This document shows positions 1 through 10,613 of a stretch of 64,000 nt of DNA, one piece after another. The translations under genes were made by a program, and so were the position numbers. The DNA is from Ampelomyces quisqualis (Eukaryota > Ascomycota > Dothideomycetes > Pleosporales > Phaeosphaeriaceae), in assembly GCA_018398575.1 (NCBI GenBank), contig JAGTXZ010000018.1, positions 1,488,001 through 1,552,000 on the forward strand, read 5' to 3'. Position 1 is the first letter of the stretch, and each line of letters opens with the position of its first letter. The notes below the pieces were generated by a model. The model did not search any database. It was not told the origin of the DNA and saw only the letters and a list, made by a program, of their open reading frames with translations.

Positions 1-7
1 CGAAAGC

Positions 8-357
8 CTATTTCTCCCGCACAAAGTTGACAATATCAAACAGACTGTAGCGAGCTCCTCTGGCGACAATGTCTGGCTCGGTTATCTCCGTGGACAACAG
101 GGATGTCCTCGTTGCATTGCGGCCTCGAATAGCTACCCACCTGTCTTGGCACCGGTCGCAATGAACGTAATTGACATGACAGGCACCAGGAGCCACCTTG
201 AGATGAAACTGGAGAGCTGTTTTGTGGTGATGGCATTTCGGAAAATTGTCATGAAAAGTATGGATCCAACAGCCTGGTGGAAGAGGCTCGTATTGATCAT
301 TACTCTGCGGCGGAGACGCGGTACCCGACGAGTTGGGAAGAAGAACTGGAGCTGCGA
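8..357 (-). CDS. Unknown small Cys/His-containing protein, last exon only
   Basis: The open frame ends in a TAG at the window edge and has no ATG of its own; it runs back to about 376 from a TTG. A TCTCTAG acceptor just upstream of 357 suggests this is a 3' exon whose first exon lies further right and is not resolved. The roughly 115 residues hold a Cys/His cluster (CHHHK, then CHVNYVHCDRCQDRW) that resembles a small zinc-binding fold. I do not recognise the family. Two short frames at 366-560 could hide the first exon, but no clean donor was found. Confidence 0.45.
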
Positions 358-951
358 CTAGAGAATCATGAGTCAAACGGTGTGGTGTGATGAGTATCTG
401 CCATGGCGGCGGGTACTAAGTCGATGCCGGTGGTGGGGGGCGAATGTGCCACGACCGCTAAATTGGTTGAATTAGACTGGTGGGCGCCGGTGAAAGTGTA
501 GGCATATATTGATACGAATAAAGGTGTACAAAGTGTATGTGAAGTCCAAGGTAGAGACATTGGACCCTACGAGAGCTCCAGTGTCCGAAATTATCATTGT
601 GTCATCTGCTTGATTGCGTGGTCTGAGGGTAGACGACATGGTGAAGTGCTGGTGTGCTGCTGCGCACGCTATCGACTAAGGACAGCCAGCCAAGGTGGCA
701 GCATACACAACCCAAGGCAGAAAAGAGAAATGGCTCACGGCAAGGGAAAGAGCCGCAAGTAATGGTTTACTTTGTCAGGCGGCGAGGTGCTGGAGAGCAG
801 GTGGAGAGGTTGTTGATGGTGATGGTGCAGCGGCATGCTTAGTCAACTAGCGTCCGCACAAACCTTGGCAACGGAATATTCGAAATCGCCTGGACCGCGA
901 CTTCATCAGCAACGACAACACCACACTGACGAGCCCCGACCAGCCGCCATC

Positions 952-1834
952 ATGTGTAAGTAAATGCCTCCACGATGCAACAGGGTCTCATGCTGACTGA
1001 ACATTAGCGCTCGTCACCGGAGAGAAGTCGAAGTACGTACTGCACCCTGAAACATCCTCTCGAATGTGCCGTCGCACTCCCCGCACCTCCACGAGGCTCG
1101 CAGCGAGGAATCCACTTGCGCAAGAAGAATCCTCTTTCCATGTCCAGTGTCATCGTGGGGCATTCGCTGGCGGCGCTACGAGTGCAGACCTGGCAGGCGC
1201 GACCCGACATGTCTGTTTCCCATAGGATGCTTCGAACTTGGAGAAAGTGAATGCATCGGCGAGGACCTGGGGTCTGACGAGCAACATGGGCATTCGTGCG
1301 CTGTAATCTACGTCGACGGACAGTGCTGACTGAAGGTGTTCAGCTTCCAATACATCATCCGTTTGTTGAACACGAACGTCGATGGAAAGCAAAAGGTCAT
1401 GTACGCCTTGACCAAGATCAAGGGTGTCGGTCGCCGCTACTCCAACTTGGTCTGCAAGAAAGCCGATGTCGATCTCGGCAAGCGCGCTGGTGACCTCACC
1501 TCGGAAGAGCTTGAGCGTATCGTCACCATCATCCAGAACCCTCTGCAATGTATGTTGCGATAATCGTCCCACGCAGCGAACAGAATGGTAACACCTCGCA
1601 GACAAGATTCCCAGCTGGTTCCTCAACAGGCAGCGCGATATCGTCGACGGCAAGGACAGCCAGATTCTCGCCAACGGTGTCGACAGCAAGCTCCGTGACG
1701 ATCTCGAGCGCTTGAAGAAGATCCGCGCTCACCGTGGTCTCCGTCACTACTGGGGTCTCCGTGTCCGTGGTCAGCACTCCAAGACCACTGGTCGCCGCGG
1801 CCGAACAGTCGGTGTGTCCAAGAAGAAGGGTTAA
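952..1834 (+). CDS. RPS18: 40S ribosomal protein S18 (uS13)
   Basis: Cytosolic small-subunit protein of the 40S head, contacting the large subunit and P-site tRNA. Four exons: 952-955, 1008-1032, 1344-1549 and 1602-1834. The first intron splits the second codon (ATG T / CG), giving MSLVTGEKSNFQYIIRLLN at the N-terminus. The frame continues through the GVGRRYSN loop, KIPSWFLNRQRDIVDGKDSQ and the basic tail GLRVRGQHSKTTGRRGRTVG ending in SKKKG. The length of 155 residues is typical for the family. Introns are 52, 311 and 52 nt; the second is unusually long for this window. An intron immediately after the start is common in fungal ribosomal protein genes. Confidence 0.95.
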
Positions 1835-2760
1835 AGGTTTTCGCATTGCGCTGGGCAGCTGGGGTACGGCTTCTACGAATCGGGTGGTGCACTTACGGTG
1901 TTTATCAAACGGCTTTCACACTCACATGCGATTTGCACGACATGGGATGGTGATGAATAACCACGGCTCAAAGTTGGCCGGATACAACTGTAACAAAAAC
2001 ACACAATCAGCTTCCAACCTGTTCAATTCTGCTCCTCCCTCTCGATTGTCTTCCAGCATCGCATATTCCAGCATCCTAATCAACACGGCACTTGAGCGAA
2101 ACACTAACTCGGCAGGCATTGTGAACGTCAGCGTCAACGCACGAAAGGCAACACCTGGCCCACCGCATTCAATCTATTCTCGGCTGTGTGTAGGGTTAGA
2201 TCGTTGGAAATTAGCAGCCTGGGCTTGATGGTCAGTTGTCGAGTCGGATGGGGCTGTCAACCACTTTCACGACCCCTGGTTGTGTTGTGTATCCACTTGG
2301 CTGTACGGCAGGGTTACGCTCGATGCCATCGCAAGTGGACGAGCACGACTCGAGTTCGAGATCGTTCGAATCTACGGCTGCTGACTTGCCTCCAGTGAGA
2401 TGATGTTCCGTCCGGTCACTGCCAAGTGCGGAGTGCGTTGTCTCCCACGCCCGCTGCAGTATCGGTTGCTCCCAGCCTACCACATTGGTTCTCCGTTCCT
2501 GCACCATGTGCATTGTCCGAAAAACGGGCATACAGGGCTCCATAACGTCCACAGAGGCATGTAAATTCTAATATATGTGGATGGTTGGTCTCCCACCCGT
2601 GTCGTGGTTGCAGGAGGATATGCATGGCCAGCGAACAGGCCGCATAGGCTAGGTGGGCGCCACTGCTATAAGCCTCATTGAGGTCTGCATTGAATAGAAG
2701 CCTGCGATCTTTCACACTTATTCACCTCACACTTAACAGTTGCACCGTTGCACAAGCAGT
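1835..2760. other. Intergenic, no supported gene
   Basis: Holds the rps18 3' region and the upstream region of the next gene. Several overlapping frames of 65-165 codons exist on both strands, but none has a recognisable domain and they shadow each other. Confidence 0.5.
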
Positions 2761-3393
2761 ATGGCGACCATATGTCCGCCGCCACGCACACCGTCGCCCA
2801 AGGTGCGCATACGGTCGCGATCCTTCGACTCACCTTCGTCACGCCTCGCTTTTACGCCTATTGAAGAGTCACCCTTCTCCAGGTCCACGGGAGCCATCTC
2901 TTCGTCTCGCCACAATGCACTCAAAGCAGGCGAACAAGGCCAGCTCGAGCCGGCCAATGTACTCTTACCGCTCCACACAAAGATGAGTGGCGAATCAGTC
3001 ATGTCGGTCGCATCGAGTGCCTCATCATCAGACACCAGCTCATTGTCTGGTACCGAAGAAGATGGCGATTCGATGTCAGAGACACCATGGCCTCGTACCC
3101 ATCTTGGCCGTCAGCACCCACATCCGCCGACATTATGTCAATCGGTAACTTGCGACGCGACACCAATCAAGGAACAAGCTTCTTCGCCTTTCCTTTACCA
3201 AGACAAAAGCTACACGATGTACTCACCCTGGCTGGTCCGAGCGGTGCTAGACTTGTATGATGTCCGGGGCCTTGACTGGATGTCTATTGCGGATCCCATC
3301 GAGCGCTTTTGGGGTGTGCAAACGAACAGCGCCGAAGTGTTGAGTATTCTGAGCGATAATGGCCGCGTGCTCAACCGACGATGGTGGGACTGA
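2761..3393 (+). CDS. Unknown Ser/Pro-rich protein with a conserved-looking C-terminus
   Basis: The first ATG at 2761 gives 210 residues; the upstream in-frame start is only a TTG. The N-terminal two thirds are Ser/Thr/Pro-rich and probably disordered, with SP and TP sites (PPPRTPSPKVR). The last 60 or so residues look folded: YSPWLVRAVLDLYDVRGLDW then a Trp-rich end, RVLNRRWWD. No catalytic motif is visible and I cannot name the family. It is a single-exon model. The strong contrast between the disordered head and the hydrophobic tail argues that this is a real protein. Confidence 0.6.
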   Translation: MATICPPPRTPSPKVRIRSRSFDSPSSRLAFTPIEESPFSRSTGAISSSRHNALKAGEQGQLEPANVLLPLHTKMSGESVMSVASSASSSDTSSLSGTEEDGDSMSETPWPRTHLGRQHPHPPTLCQSVTCDATPIKEQASSPFLYQDKSYTMYSPWLVRAVLDLYDVRGLDWMSIADPIERFWGVQTNSAEVLSILSDNGRVLNRRWWD

Positions 3394-4357
3394 GTTTTGT
3401 CAGGACAGAGACGCTACTTTCACAGCATATTCAGGGTGCCATCTCGGCGCATCGGTGTTTGCTTCTCTATTGTCATGACGTTTCAAGGTGATTTTCCTTC
3501 TCTCTGTATATGACATGACTTTCCTCATCACGACTCACGAACCTCACGACTTTTTGGATTCAAGGGAAAGGGCGAATCATGAATTCACAATGACGAAAAA
3601 AATTCCCTCGCCAACTCTGCATACATGTCGAACTAGGTACCCGCCACAAATCCCATCTCTGTTACATTTCCAATTAAAAAACGCACATGCTGTTCTCGCA
3701 GTTAGCAATGTCATGATTGATCCATCTCTCATGGACAGGGAACCCCACGCCGAGCATGCACCTCCATGCACATGGGCGACAGCTGGCTGGACGCAAGTGG
3801 CTGCGCATCATCACACGTCACGCATGGCGCCGAAGCTTGGAGATGAGGCGGGGACTGTCGTGGTACCACTGCTTATTGCTCATATAGTGGCTTCTCCTGT
3901 GCGGGCAGCGGATGTGATGCGAGAGGTACTCTGTATGCATGGCGAGGATGACGAAGTTGGGGTGACTTGGAGATGGAAGTGTGGTTGGGGTGTATCGATT
4001 GAGGATTGCGCGAATAATGTGTGTATGTGTGTATGATTGCTAGTGTGAATGCAGGCTATTGAGCGAGCTATGTAGATTATGATCATGTGTTCTTTGCATG
4101 TGGGCACTACAACCTTCTGGTGCGTGAGGGACGGGGTCGAAACCTAGTCACGACTACGGAGTTGATTCATGCACAATACGCGAGGCAGCGAACGGGCAGC
4201 GGCCACGGTGGAATGTTCGCCTTGTCAGCATACCACGGAGCGCTGTCACTTTCATCATCCCGAGCGTCTCATTTCTTTTCCTCATCAGGCGCCATCGCTG
4301 CCAACACGTGAGGACGTGCAGCCGCTGCTTCGCGTGTCGCGACGTGTCGCCACTCGC
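3394..4357. other. Intergenic between converging genes
   Basis: About 960 nt between the unknown protein and the 3' end of sdo1. A short TG-rich run lies near 4015-4040. A 182-codon frame at 3488-4036 has no domain-like content and starts at a non-ATG codon, so I do not call it. Confidence 0.5.
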
Positions 4358-5334
4358 TCATTCGTCTGCGCCAACGGCCATTTCGAGAACCTCAACGTTG
4401 CCTCGACCCTTGGTCTGGCCTTCAATCAGCTCATTCAGTGCCTTGAACGCTCCGGGCTCGACAAGACCGACCGCCTCCCACTCCGCACCGACGGTTTCTT
4501 GGCTCTCCATCTTCTCCATCAAACCGAGTATGGCGTCCTTGACTGTGCCCGACGACTTTTCTTCTCCACTGCTCTGCGCCTTTGGCGCGACCTTGGCGGC
4601 TTGCTTGAGCACGGATGTCGGGCAGGTGATGCGCAGCTTCATCTGCATGCGCGCGACCGGAATCGGCTGGTGGGCGATGAGGGCCTTCATGGCGAACAGC
4701 GCTTGCGACTTTGCCGACTTTGTGGTGACGATGCCGGACCACTTGGGCAGCTCTTTCGCCTTGCCCTTGTCCTCGCCGTCTTCTTTGCTTTCTGCTTCCT
4801 TCTCCTTCTTCTCGCCTTGTCCCTGTTGGTGTGCCGACGCGGCTTGGCTGCTCAGGCCGTCAAGCGCCTTCTCAATCATGCCGCTCGTGTACACGCGCTT
4901 GGTCTTGGGATCTACCAGTTTGCCCGCCACGATGTCGATGACTTCGTTCTTGGTCCGCTCGAGCTCGGCGTTTCGCTCCTTCTCGCCAACCTGCAGCTCA
5001 CCATTCTCTAGGATGTCGGTGATGATTTCCTCGAGCGGCTTCTTTGGGAATGCCTTCTCGAGGTCGGCTTTGGGGGCGACCTGGCCTTTTGAGACGTTGA
5101 GGAAGACGTTCTCGATTTGCAGGACGTTGGAGAGGTCGGTCTCGATGCGGTTGCGGTACTCGAGGACTTTGTTCTTGTAGCAGGCGATCTCGAAGCGCTT
5201 TTTGCCTGCGTGCAGTGGATTAGAGGGCGAAGGCAGAGCGTCCAGCCACAGATTTGCGCACCCTTCTTCATGCGCACCAGCGACACGTTGGTGAGCTTGA
5301 TCTGGTTCGACGGCTGGTTGATTCCGACAGGCAT
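4358..5334 (-). CDS. SDO1: Ribosome maturation protein Sdo1 (SBDS family)
   Basis: Cytosolic factor that works with the GTPase Efl1 to release Tif6/eIF6 from late 60S particles. Exons (minus strand) 5334-5262 and 5205-4358 are joined through a 56-nt GTGCGC..ACGCAG intron and give 306 residues. The start MPVGINQPSNQIKLTNVSLV is followed by the FYSH-domain core KRFEIACYKNKV, then NVFLNVSKGQVAPKADL, then the domain II motif DPKTKRVYTSGMIEKAL, and the C-terminal domain ends in TKGRGNVEVLEM. Between domains II and III is an inserted Glu/Lys-rich linker of about 40 residues (QGEKKEKEAESKEDGEDKGK), longer than in animal SBDS. It shares a 625-nt intergenic region with the divergent carboxypeptidase gene. 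Confidence 0.93.
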
Positions 5335-5587
5335 TTTGCACAAGGCTTATGGCGGGCGTCTCGGAAAGAGGGGTGTTGGGCAGACGCGTGTTGCTCGCAC
5401 AATATGAACAGAGCTGGCCATGGCTTGTGGCGGGGGTGGGGGGCATCAAGGCTCTCGCTCAGAATGATTCACCGCAAGGCTGGCCATGGCACTAAGCCGG
5501 ATTGGGACCGCCGCCTCGGCCTGCCTTTCACCACGATGCACTGCACCAGCCGTGCGTTGGAATGCAGCATTGCCGTCATGGATGAGG

Positions 5588-5670
5588 CTACGGAGTACTG
5601 AGCCTACGGAGTACTGAGCCTACGGAGCACTGAGCCTACTGAGCCCACTGAGCCCACTGAGGCCCTACTG
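5588..5670. repeat. 16-bp tandem repeat with TACGGAGTA core
   Basis: Three head-to-tail copies of CTACGGAGTACTGAGC (5588-5603, 5604-5619, and 5620-5635 with one change) run into shorter CCCACTGAG units up to 5670. The array lies in the spacer between sdo1 and the carboxypeptidase gene. Confidence 0.85.
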
Positions 5671-5860
5671 AAACACCAACTTGTACATGATTAGCCCTCG
5701 TGACAGGGGAGCTCGGGCTGTTGTAGGCCTCAGCCACCGATAAGCTGCGTCATGCACCTGCCAATCGTTCCGTCCCCAGCTCCGTCCCCAGCCCCAAGCC
5801 ATCCCATCTCTCCTCCCTCCCTCACCCGCCGCTCTTCCGTGTGCTTTCTTGTTCAATCCG

Positions 5861-5925
5861 TCCATCTCCATCTCCATCCCCATCTCCATCTCCATTCATC
5901 TCCCCCTCCCTCTCCCTCTTTCACC
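5861..5925 (+). repeat. CCATCT/CTCC pyrimidine-rich leader
   Basis: Imperfect CCATCT hexamers pass into CTCCCT runs, ending about 35 nt before the carboxypeptidase start codon. Pyrimidine-rich tracts like this are common in fungal core promoters and 5' leaders, so this may mark the transcription start. Confidence 0.5.
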
Positions 5926-5959
5926 CGAGCTCCGGAAGCTCCACCCTCCCGCCGCCACC

Positions 5960-7641
5960 ATGAAGGTAGCTGCCTCAGCGCTGCTTGTCGGCGCCGCATC
6001 GGCGACCGTCGCGCCGCCGCAGCAGATTCTCAAGTTCCCCGACACCTTCAGCGAGCTCAAGAACGAGGCATGGACAAAGCCGCTCCACAACCTCGAGGAG
6101 AGCCTCAAGACGCTTACCGGCGAGGCCCGCGCCACCTGGGACGACGTGGCCATGATGTACCCAGAGAGCTTTGACAAGGCCGCCTTCTTCTCGACACCCA
6201 AGCCCCATAGCCGCAAGCACGACAGCGAGTGGGACCACATTGTCAAGGGCGCCGACGTCCAGAGCGTCTGGGTCGAGAACGCCCAGGGCGAGAAGGAGCG
6301 CGAGATCGACGGCAAGCTCGAGCAGTTTGATCTCCGGGTCAAGAAGGTCGACCCCAGTGTGCTCGGCGTCGACAAGGTCAAGCAGTACAGCGGCTATCTC
6401 GACGACAACGACGAGGACAAGCATTTGTTCTACTGTGAGTACCCGACTGAGCACCACCCTCAGAACAGCATCTGACGCAACCAGGGTTCTTCGAGTCGCG
6501 CAATGACCCCGCGAACGACCCCGTAGTGCTCTGGCTGAACGGCGGGCCCGGATGCTCGTCGCTCATGGGTCTCTTCATGGAGCTCGGCCCCGCCTCGGTC
6601 ACCAAGGACGGCAAGATCAAGCACAACGACTACTCGTGGAACGCCAACGCTTCCGTCATCTTCCTTGACCAGCCCGTCAACGTCGGCTACTCGTACTCGA
6701 GCGGCTCAGTGAGCAACACTGTTGCCGCCGGCAAGGACATCTACGCCCTGCTCACCCTCTTCTTCAAACAGTTTCCCGAGTACTCCAAGCAGCCCTTCCA
6801 CATCTCTGGCGAGTCCTACGCCGGACACTACATCCCCGTATTCGCTTCCGAGATTCTGTCCCACAAGAAGCGCAACATCAACCTCCAATCCGTCCTGATC
6901 GGCAACGGCTTGACCGATGGTCTTACCCAGTACGAATACTACCGCCCCATGGCTTGTGGTGAGGGTGGCTGGCCTGCCGTGCTCGACGAGAGCTCCTGCC
7001 AGGCCATGGACAACGCCTATCCTCGTTGCGCCAGCTTGATTGAGAACTGCTACAAGTCCGAGTCTGTCTGGTCTTGCGTGCCCGCATCCATCTACTGCAA
7101 CAACGCCATGATCGGTCCTTACCAGCGCACAGGCCAGAACGTCTACGATGTTCGCAGGCCATGCGGCGACAATCAGCTTTGTTACGACGAGATTGATTGG
7201 ATCTCAAGCTACCTGAACAACAAGGAAGTTATGAAGGCCGTCGGCGCCGAGGTTTCGTCCTACGACTCGTGCAACTTCGACATCAACCGCAACTTCCTGC
7301 TCCAGGGTGACTGGATGAAGCCTTACCATCGCGTCGTTCCCGGCCTCCTCAAGGAGATCCCAGTCCTTGTCTACGCTGGCGATGCCGACTACATCTGCAA
7401 CTGGCTCGGTAACAAGGCTTGGACTGAGGCCCTCGAGTGGCCCGGCCAGAAGGAGTACAAGAATGCCAAGATGGAGGACTTCAAGATCGACGGTGACGGC
7501 AAGAAGGTCGGCGAGGTCAAGTCGCACGGCAACTTCACCTTTATGAAGATCCATGCTGGTGGCCACATGGTGCCCTTTGACCAGCCCGAGGCGTCCCTCG
7601 AGATGGTTAACAGGTGGTTGAGCGGAGAATTCTGGGAGTAG
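5960..7641 (+). CDS. cpyA: Vacuolar carboxypeptidase Y precursor (S10 serine carboxypeptidase)
   Basis: Lysosome-like vacuolar exopeptidase that removes C-terminal residues from peptides. Exons 5960-6434 and 6485-7641 (50-nt intron; Y and W codons join as HLFYWFFESRNDP) give 543 residues. The start has a good context (GCCACCATGA). A signal peptide (MKVAASALLVGAASATVA) is followed by a propeptide of about 110 residues and the mature enzyme. NGGPGCSS forms the oxyanion region. The triad is Ser269 (GESYAGHY), Asp458 (YAGDADYICNWLG) and His519 (HAGGHMVPFDQP). Length and cysteine content match the CPY family. A second S10 relic lies near 9 kb on the other strand. Confidence 0.95.
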
Positions 7642-7859
7642 AAGCATTTCACAGCTATAGTCTGAATGTCACGTTGAATACTGTTTGTCATAGTCATGGA
7701 CGGCTCTAGTCTCTTGGAGCAAAGGTGAATCATAGTAAAGAATCTTACAATTTGAGCCTTTCCACCGCTCTTGGTGATTACCTACTCATCATTGCCATGT
7801 ATGTAGATGTGCGTGGCCTCGGCTCAGCCAGCCCAAGAAAGTGGCAAATGCGACTGATG

Positions 7860-8345
7860 AGCTAGCGATACGACACAGCCCCAACTCAATCTATATTATA
7901 CTCAAATTTCCGCCAAGCTTTGTTGTTATTAGCTGAAGGCCTCTGCAAAGTAGCCTCTTATTGGCTACAATTTGGCCACATAGGAGCTAGAAAGCAGCCC
8001 TATTTAGAATATATCTGGATAAATTTAAACCTGTAGAATACAATTCTGTATAGCGTTAGCTGTTAAATCCCTTCTTTAGTCTACAAACAGGGGTCTACTT
8101 TCTTATTATTCCCTCTTTAACGCAATAGAAAATTGCTAAGACTAACTGCACAGACAATAGCACAGATAATAGCCTGTAATAGTAGTAAAACAGAGTACTT
8201 TGTAGAAGCCCTACCCTACGCTGCATCGCGCCGCGAAGCTGCTAAAGAAGCCCTTGCGCTGAACTGCGAGCCTGAGCGACTGCGAGGCCGAGCTACCGTG
8301 TAGGCCAGCCTATCTAACCACGGAGAGTATTGTAGGCCAATCTGC
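7860..8345. repeat. AT-rich decayed island, possible transposon remnant
   Basis: Sequence turns TA-rich, with many stops in all frames and frequent TA dinucleotides, as expected after repeat-induced point mutation. At 8205-8300 a less decayed piece reads (A)LPYAASRREAAKEALALN then CEPERLRGRA in one plus frame, which looks like coding relic. I cannot assign a transposon family. The neighbouring 91-codon minus frame at 8395-8670 starts with ATG but has no recognised domain. Confidence 0.4.
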
Positions 8346-8889
8346 TCGTCTCTAGAGCGCACCTTCACCACCAGCGCCAAAAGGCCTTCAACTCTTACGA
8401 GGACGTACCACCCATACCTTGTTTCCCACAGTAGCTCTCAATATGGACTTGGTCGAACCGCCATTTTCTGGAGAGGGCGTGCAAGTCCCCCTCGTCAGTT
8501 TTGACGGTGACGGGATCTACCATGGTGTCGCAATCGCAGCCGCATCTTGCAACGTTGGAAAATATACCGGAAGAGGCGATTGGATTACTTGGACTATCAG
8601 AACGGCAGCCGAGGATCTCAACGATATCGTAACCAATGTCTTCGTCGAGTTGTTTTGTGCTTCCAGTCATGGGTTCTCTAGAACAGCTTGTAATCTGTTG
8701 ATATCGTTGAATGCGTATTCGGGATAAAACAGTACCTCAATATTGGATTTAGTGCACGGGTACCTTAACCCAGAGTTTCAAGATGCAGATACTTCGCGTG
8801 ATTGTTGTTCGGCGAACTCTTCTTGATCTTGCTATTTGGGTAATGGGAAGTGAGAGATGGCGCCTGGGCCTCAGTGGCCGCCATACTGA

Positions 8890-9560
8890 TTAAACGTCAG
8901 GTGAAGTAATTTCGAGGTGGTGCGCAGACGTATCGAGGCTACTAAGATGCTTATGCGATGGTCTGAAGACTCGTGCTCTGCAAAGTCTCCCAATCATATT
9001 TGCGCGAATCGCCATGGCATTCGAGCGGCATTTACAGTAGTATTGACAGCACTGAATGAATTCTGGCTTGGGAGACTCCTCGTCGCCGAGGTTGTGTCGG
9101 GTGACGCGGAGCCGTTGGAAGGTGTAACAGTGCCGGAGAGAAGATCCAACATGCTCGGGACCAAGTTTGTCGCGCGGAAATCCAACTTGCACTAGCTGAT
9201 GCATATGCAACACGTTGAATGTGCTGTTCCATGACCACGGATTTGGTGCCATGCTACCTGCTTGAGTCTAGATTGATGTAGCAGGGTCCGTTCTCCGCAG
9301 TTGCTCCTATCAGCGACGTGGTACCAAGTCCTGCTCCGAGATAAAGCGAGATTGGTGCTTTCTCGCGGTCATTTCTAGCTCGAAGAACCAGAATATCATG
9401 CTAGTATTGTAGGCGGTAGCTCTGCCGAAGCCACCAATTATGGTGCTGGGTACACTCACATATCCACTGAACGCTCGCACCCCAGGGGTGGTCTCGTAAA
9501 TGCTTGTCGGTGACTCATCAGTATAGTAAGAGACAGAGGAGAATGGTGTAAGGTGCACAT
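8890..9560 (-). pseudogene. Broken S10 serine carboxypeptidase (N-terminal half)
   Basis: Reading the minus strand from about 9560, pieces of one S10 enzyme appear in order but in different frames. First comes YETTPGVRAFSGYVSVPSTI with YNTSMIFWFFE. Then KAPISLYLGAGLGTTSLIGA with ENGPCYINLDSS, corresponding to the family's GGGPG-S oxyanion region. Next is NPWSWN with QLVQVGF, the usual NPWSWN..DQPVQVGF block. Last is SLPSQNSFSAVNTTVNAARM with WRFAQI, where the expected Trp codon has become TGA. At least two frameshifts are needed, the glycine motif is altered to GAGLG, and the half carrying the catalytic Ser, Asp and His is absent. It is unrelated in position to the intact CPY gene at 6-7.6 kb. 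Confidence 0.72.
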
Positions 9561-9960
9561 AGGGCGAATAGGATCAAGGGTATTAGAGTCGTATATTCGC
9601 CATGCGGCCTTCAAACACCTACCAAGAGATGTGATGCAGATGTTAAAAGCACCATGGCTGAAAGAAGGCGGCAAGACTGGCTTCACCCGGCAATTGTGTC
9701 AAGCGAATTCGCTGAGCACGGAAGAAGTTGAGAGCAGGTATGGAGAAGTTGGAAGGCAGATACCTGTCAAGATCATCTGGGGGGCGCAAGACAATTGGAT
9801 ACCAGTAGAGGATGCTACGAGGCTTGGAAAGCATTACACGCAGATGAGGTTGTGCAAATAGAGGGAGCTGGTCATCTAGTCATGTATGATCAGCCTGGTC
9901 AGATAGGCGTTGAGCTTGGGAGCTGGTTGAACCCGTGCTGTTCCTCGCCGGTTCCAGGGC
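9553..9960 (+). pseudogene. Alpha/beta hydrolase, C-terminal fragment with frameshift
   Basis: The plus strand carries ESYIRHAAFKHLPRDVMQML, then KIIWGAQDNWIPVEDATRLG (the region before the catalytic acid). After a one-base frame change near 9831-9840 it continues with EVVQIEGAGHLVMYDQPGQI and VELGSWL, which holds the catalytic-histidine motif GxGH. The N-terminal half with the GxSxG nucleophile elbow is missing; upstream sequence belongs to the oppositely oriented carboxypeptidase relic. Either the frameshift is real or it is a sequencing error, but the missing half makes a working enzyme unlikely. Confidence 0.72.
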
Positions 9961-10613
9961 GTATTTCAGCGTACAGCCAGATGCTGCTTGGAGTCTGAAG
10001 TAAAACTACTGGTCTCATGATATGGCGCTGTCGATGAAGGAGGATGGTGGCTCGGAAGAAGTCCTACTCTCAAAGTCACTAGCTAGCGCACGGTTGGCAA
10101 CCCCGACCACGGAACCATGTCGTGCATGATTTAGCAAGCTGCATGCAAAGCATACATCGTTCGCAGATCTATGCATAGCGACATGTCGACCCACCTTTAC
10201 TTGCTACATAGAAAACGCGCAAACACCAATCTTTACACATCGCGATCAATGATGTGGTGAGCAGGCGGTTTGTTGTCATTCCGACTGTGTCCTCTTGTGC
10301 TACGAAGCCCTTTCAATCTCGCCGGTGCCGTTGCTATTGTAGAGCGATGGCGAGATCCGGCCCTCGTGCCGCACCGCACAGTTGGCACAACGTGCGCGGA
10401 TCTACGGACACTTGTACTCCGTACGACCTTCCGCAATCGCCACATCTCCTGAAATGTTTCGAGTAGCCAGCCAAATCTCGGCTGCGTCGTTAGCAGACCT
10501 CGGGGCATGGGCTTGTGGGCGCATGCTGGCCGAAGCGCCATGGTTGCCTGTTTCGATTAAAACCATGTATTGCCCCGAGGTTGTTGCGCTGTTTTCCATC
10601 GCTATCCGTCAAA
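9961..10613. other. Intergenic, nothing supported
   Basis: Several small overlapping frames occur between 10233 and 10600 on both strands without domain-like content. A TACTCCGTA motif lies at 10415-10423. The region is probably the promoter of the Ser/Lys/Pro-rich protein gene. Confidence 0.5.

Noticed and set aside
4169..5180. 280- and 290-codon plus frames
   Set aside because: They are antisense shadows of sdo1; the minus strand has a full SBDS protein.
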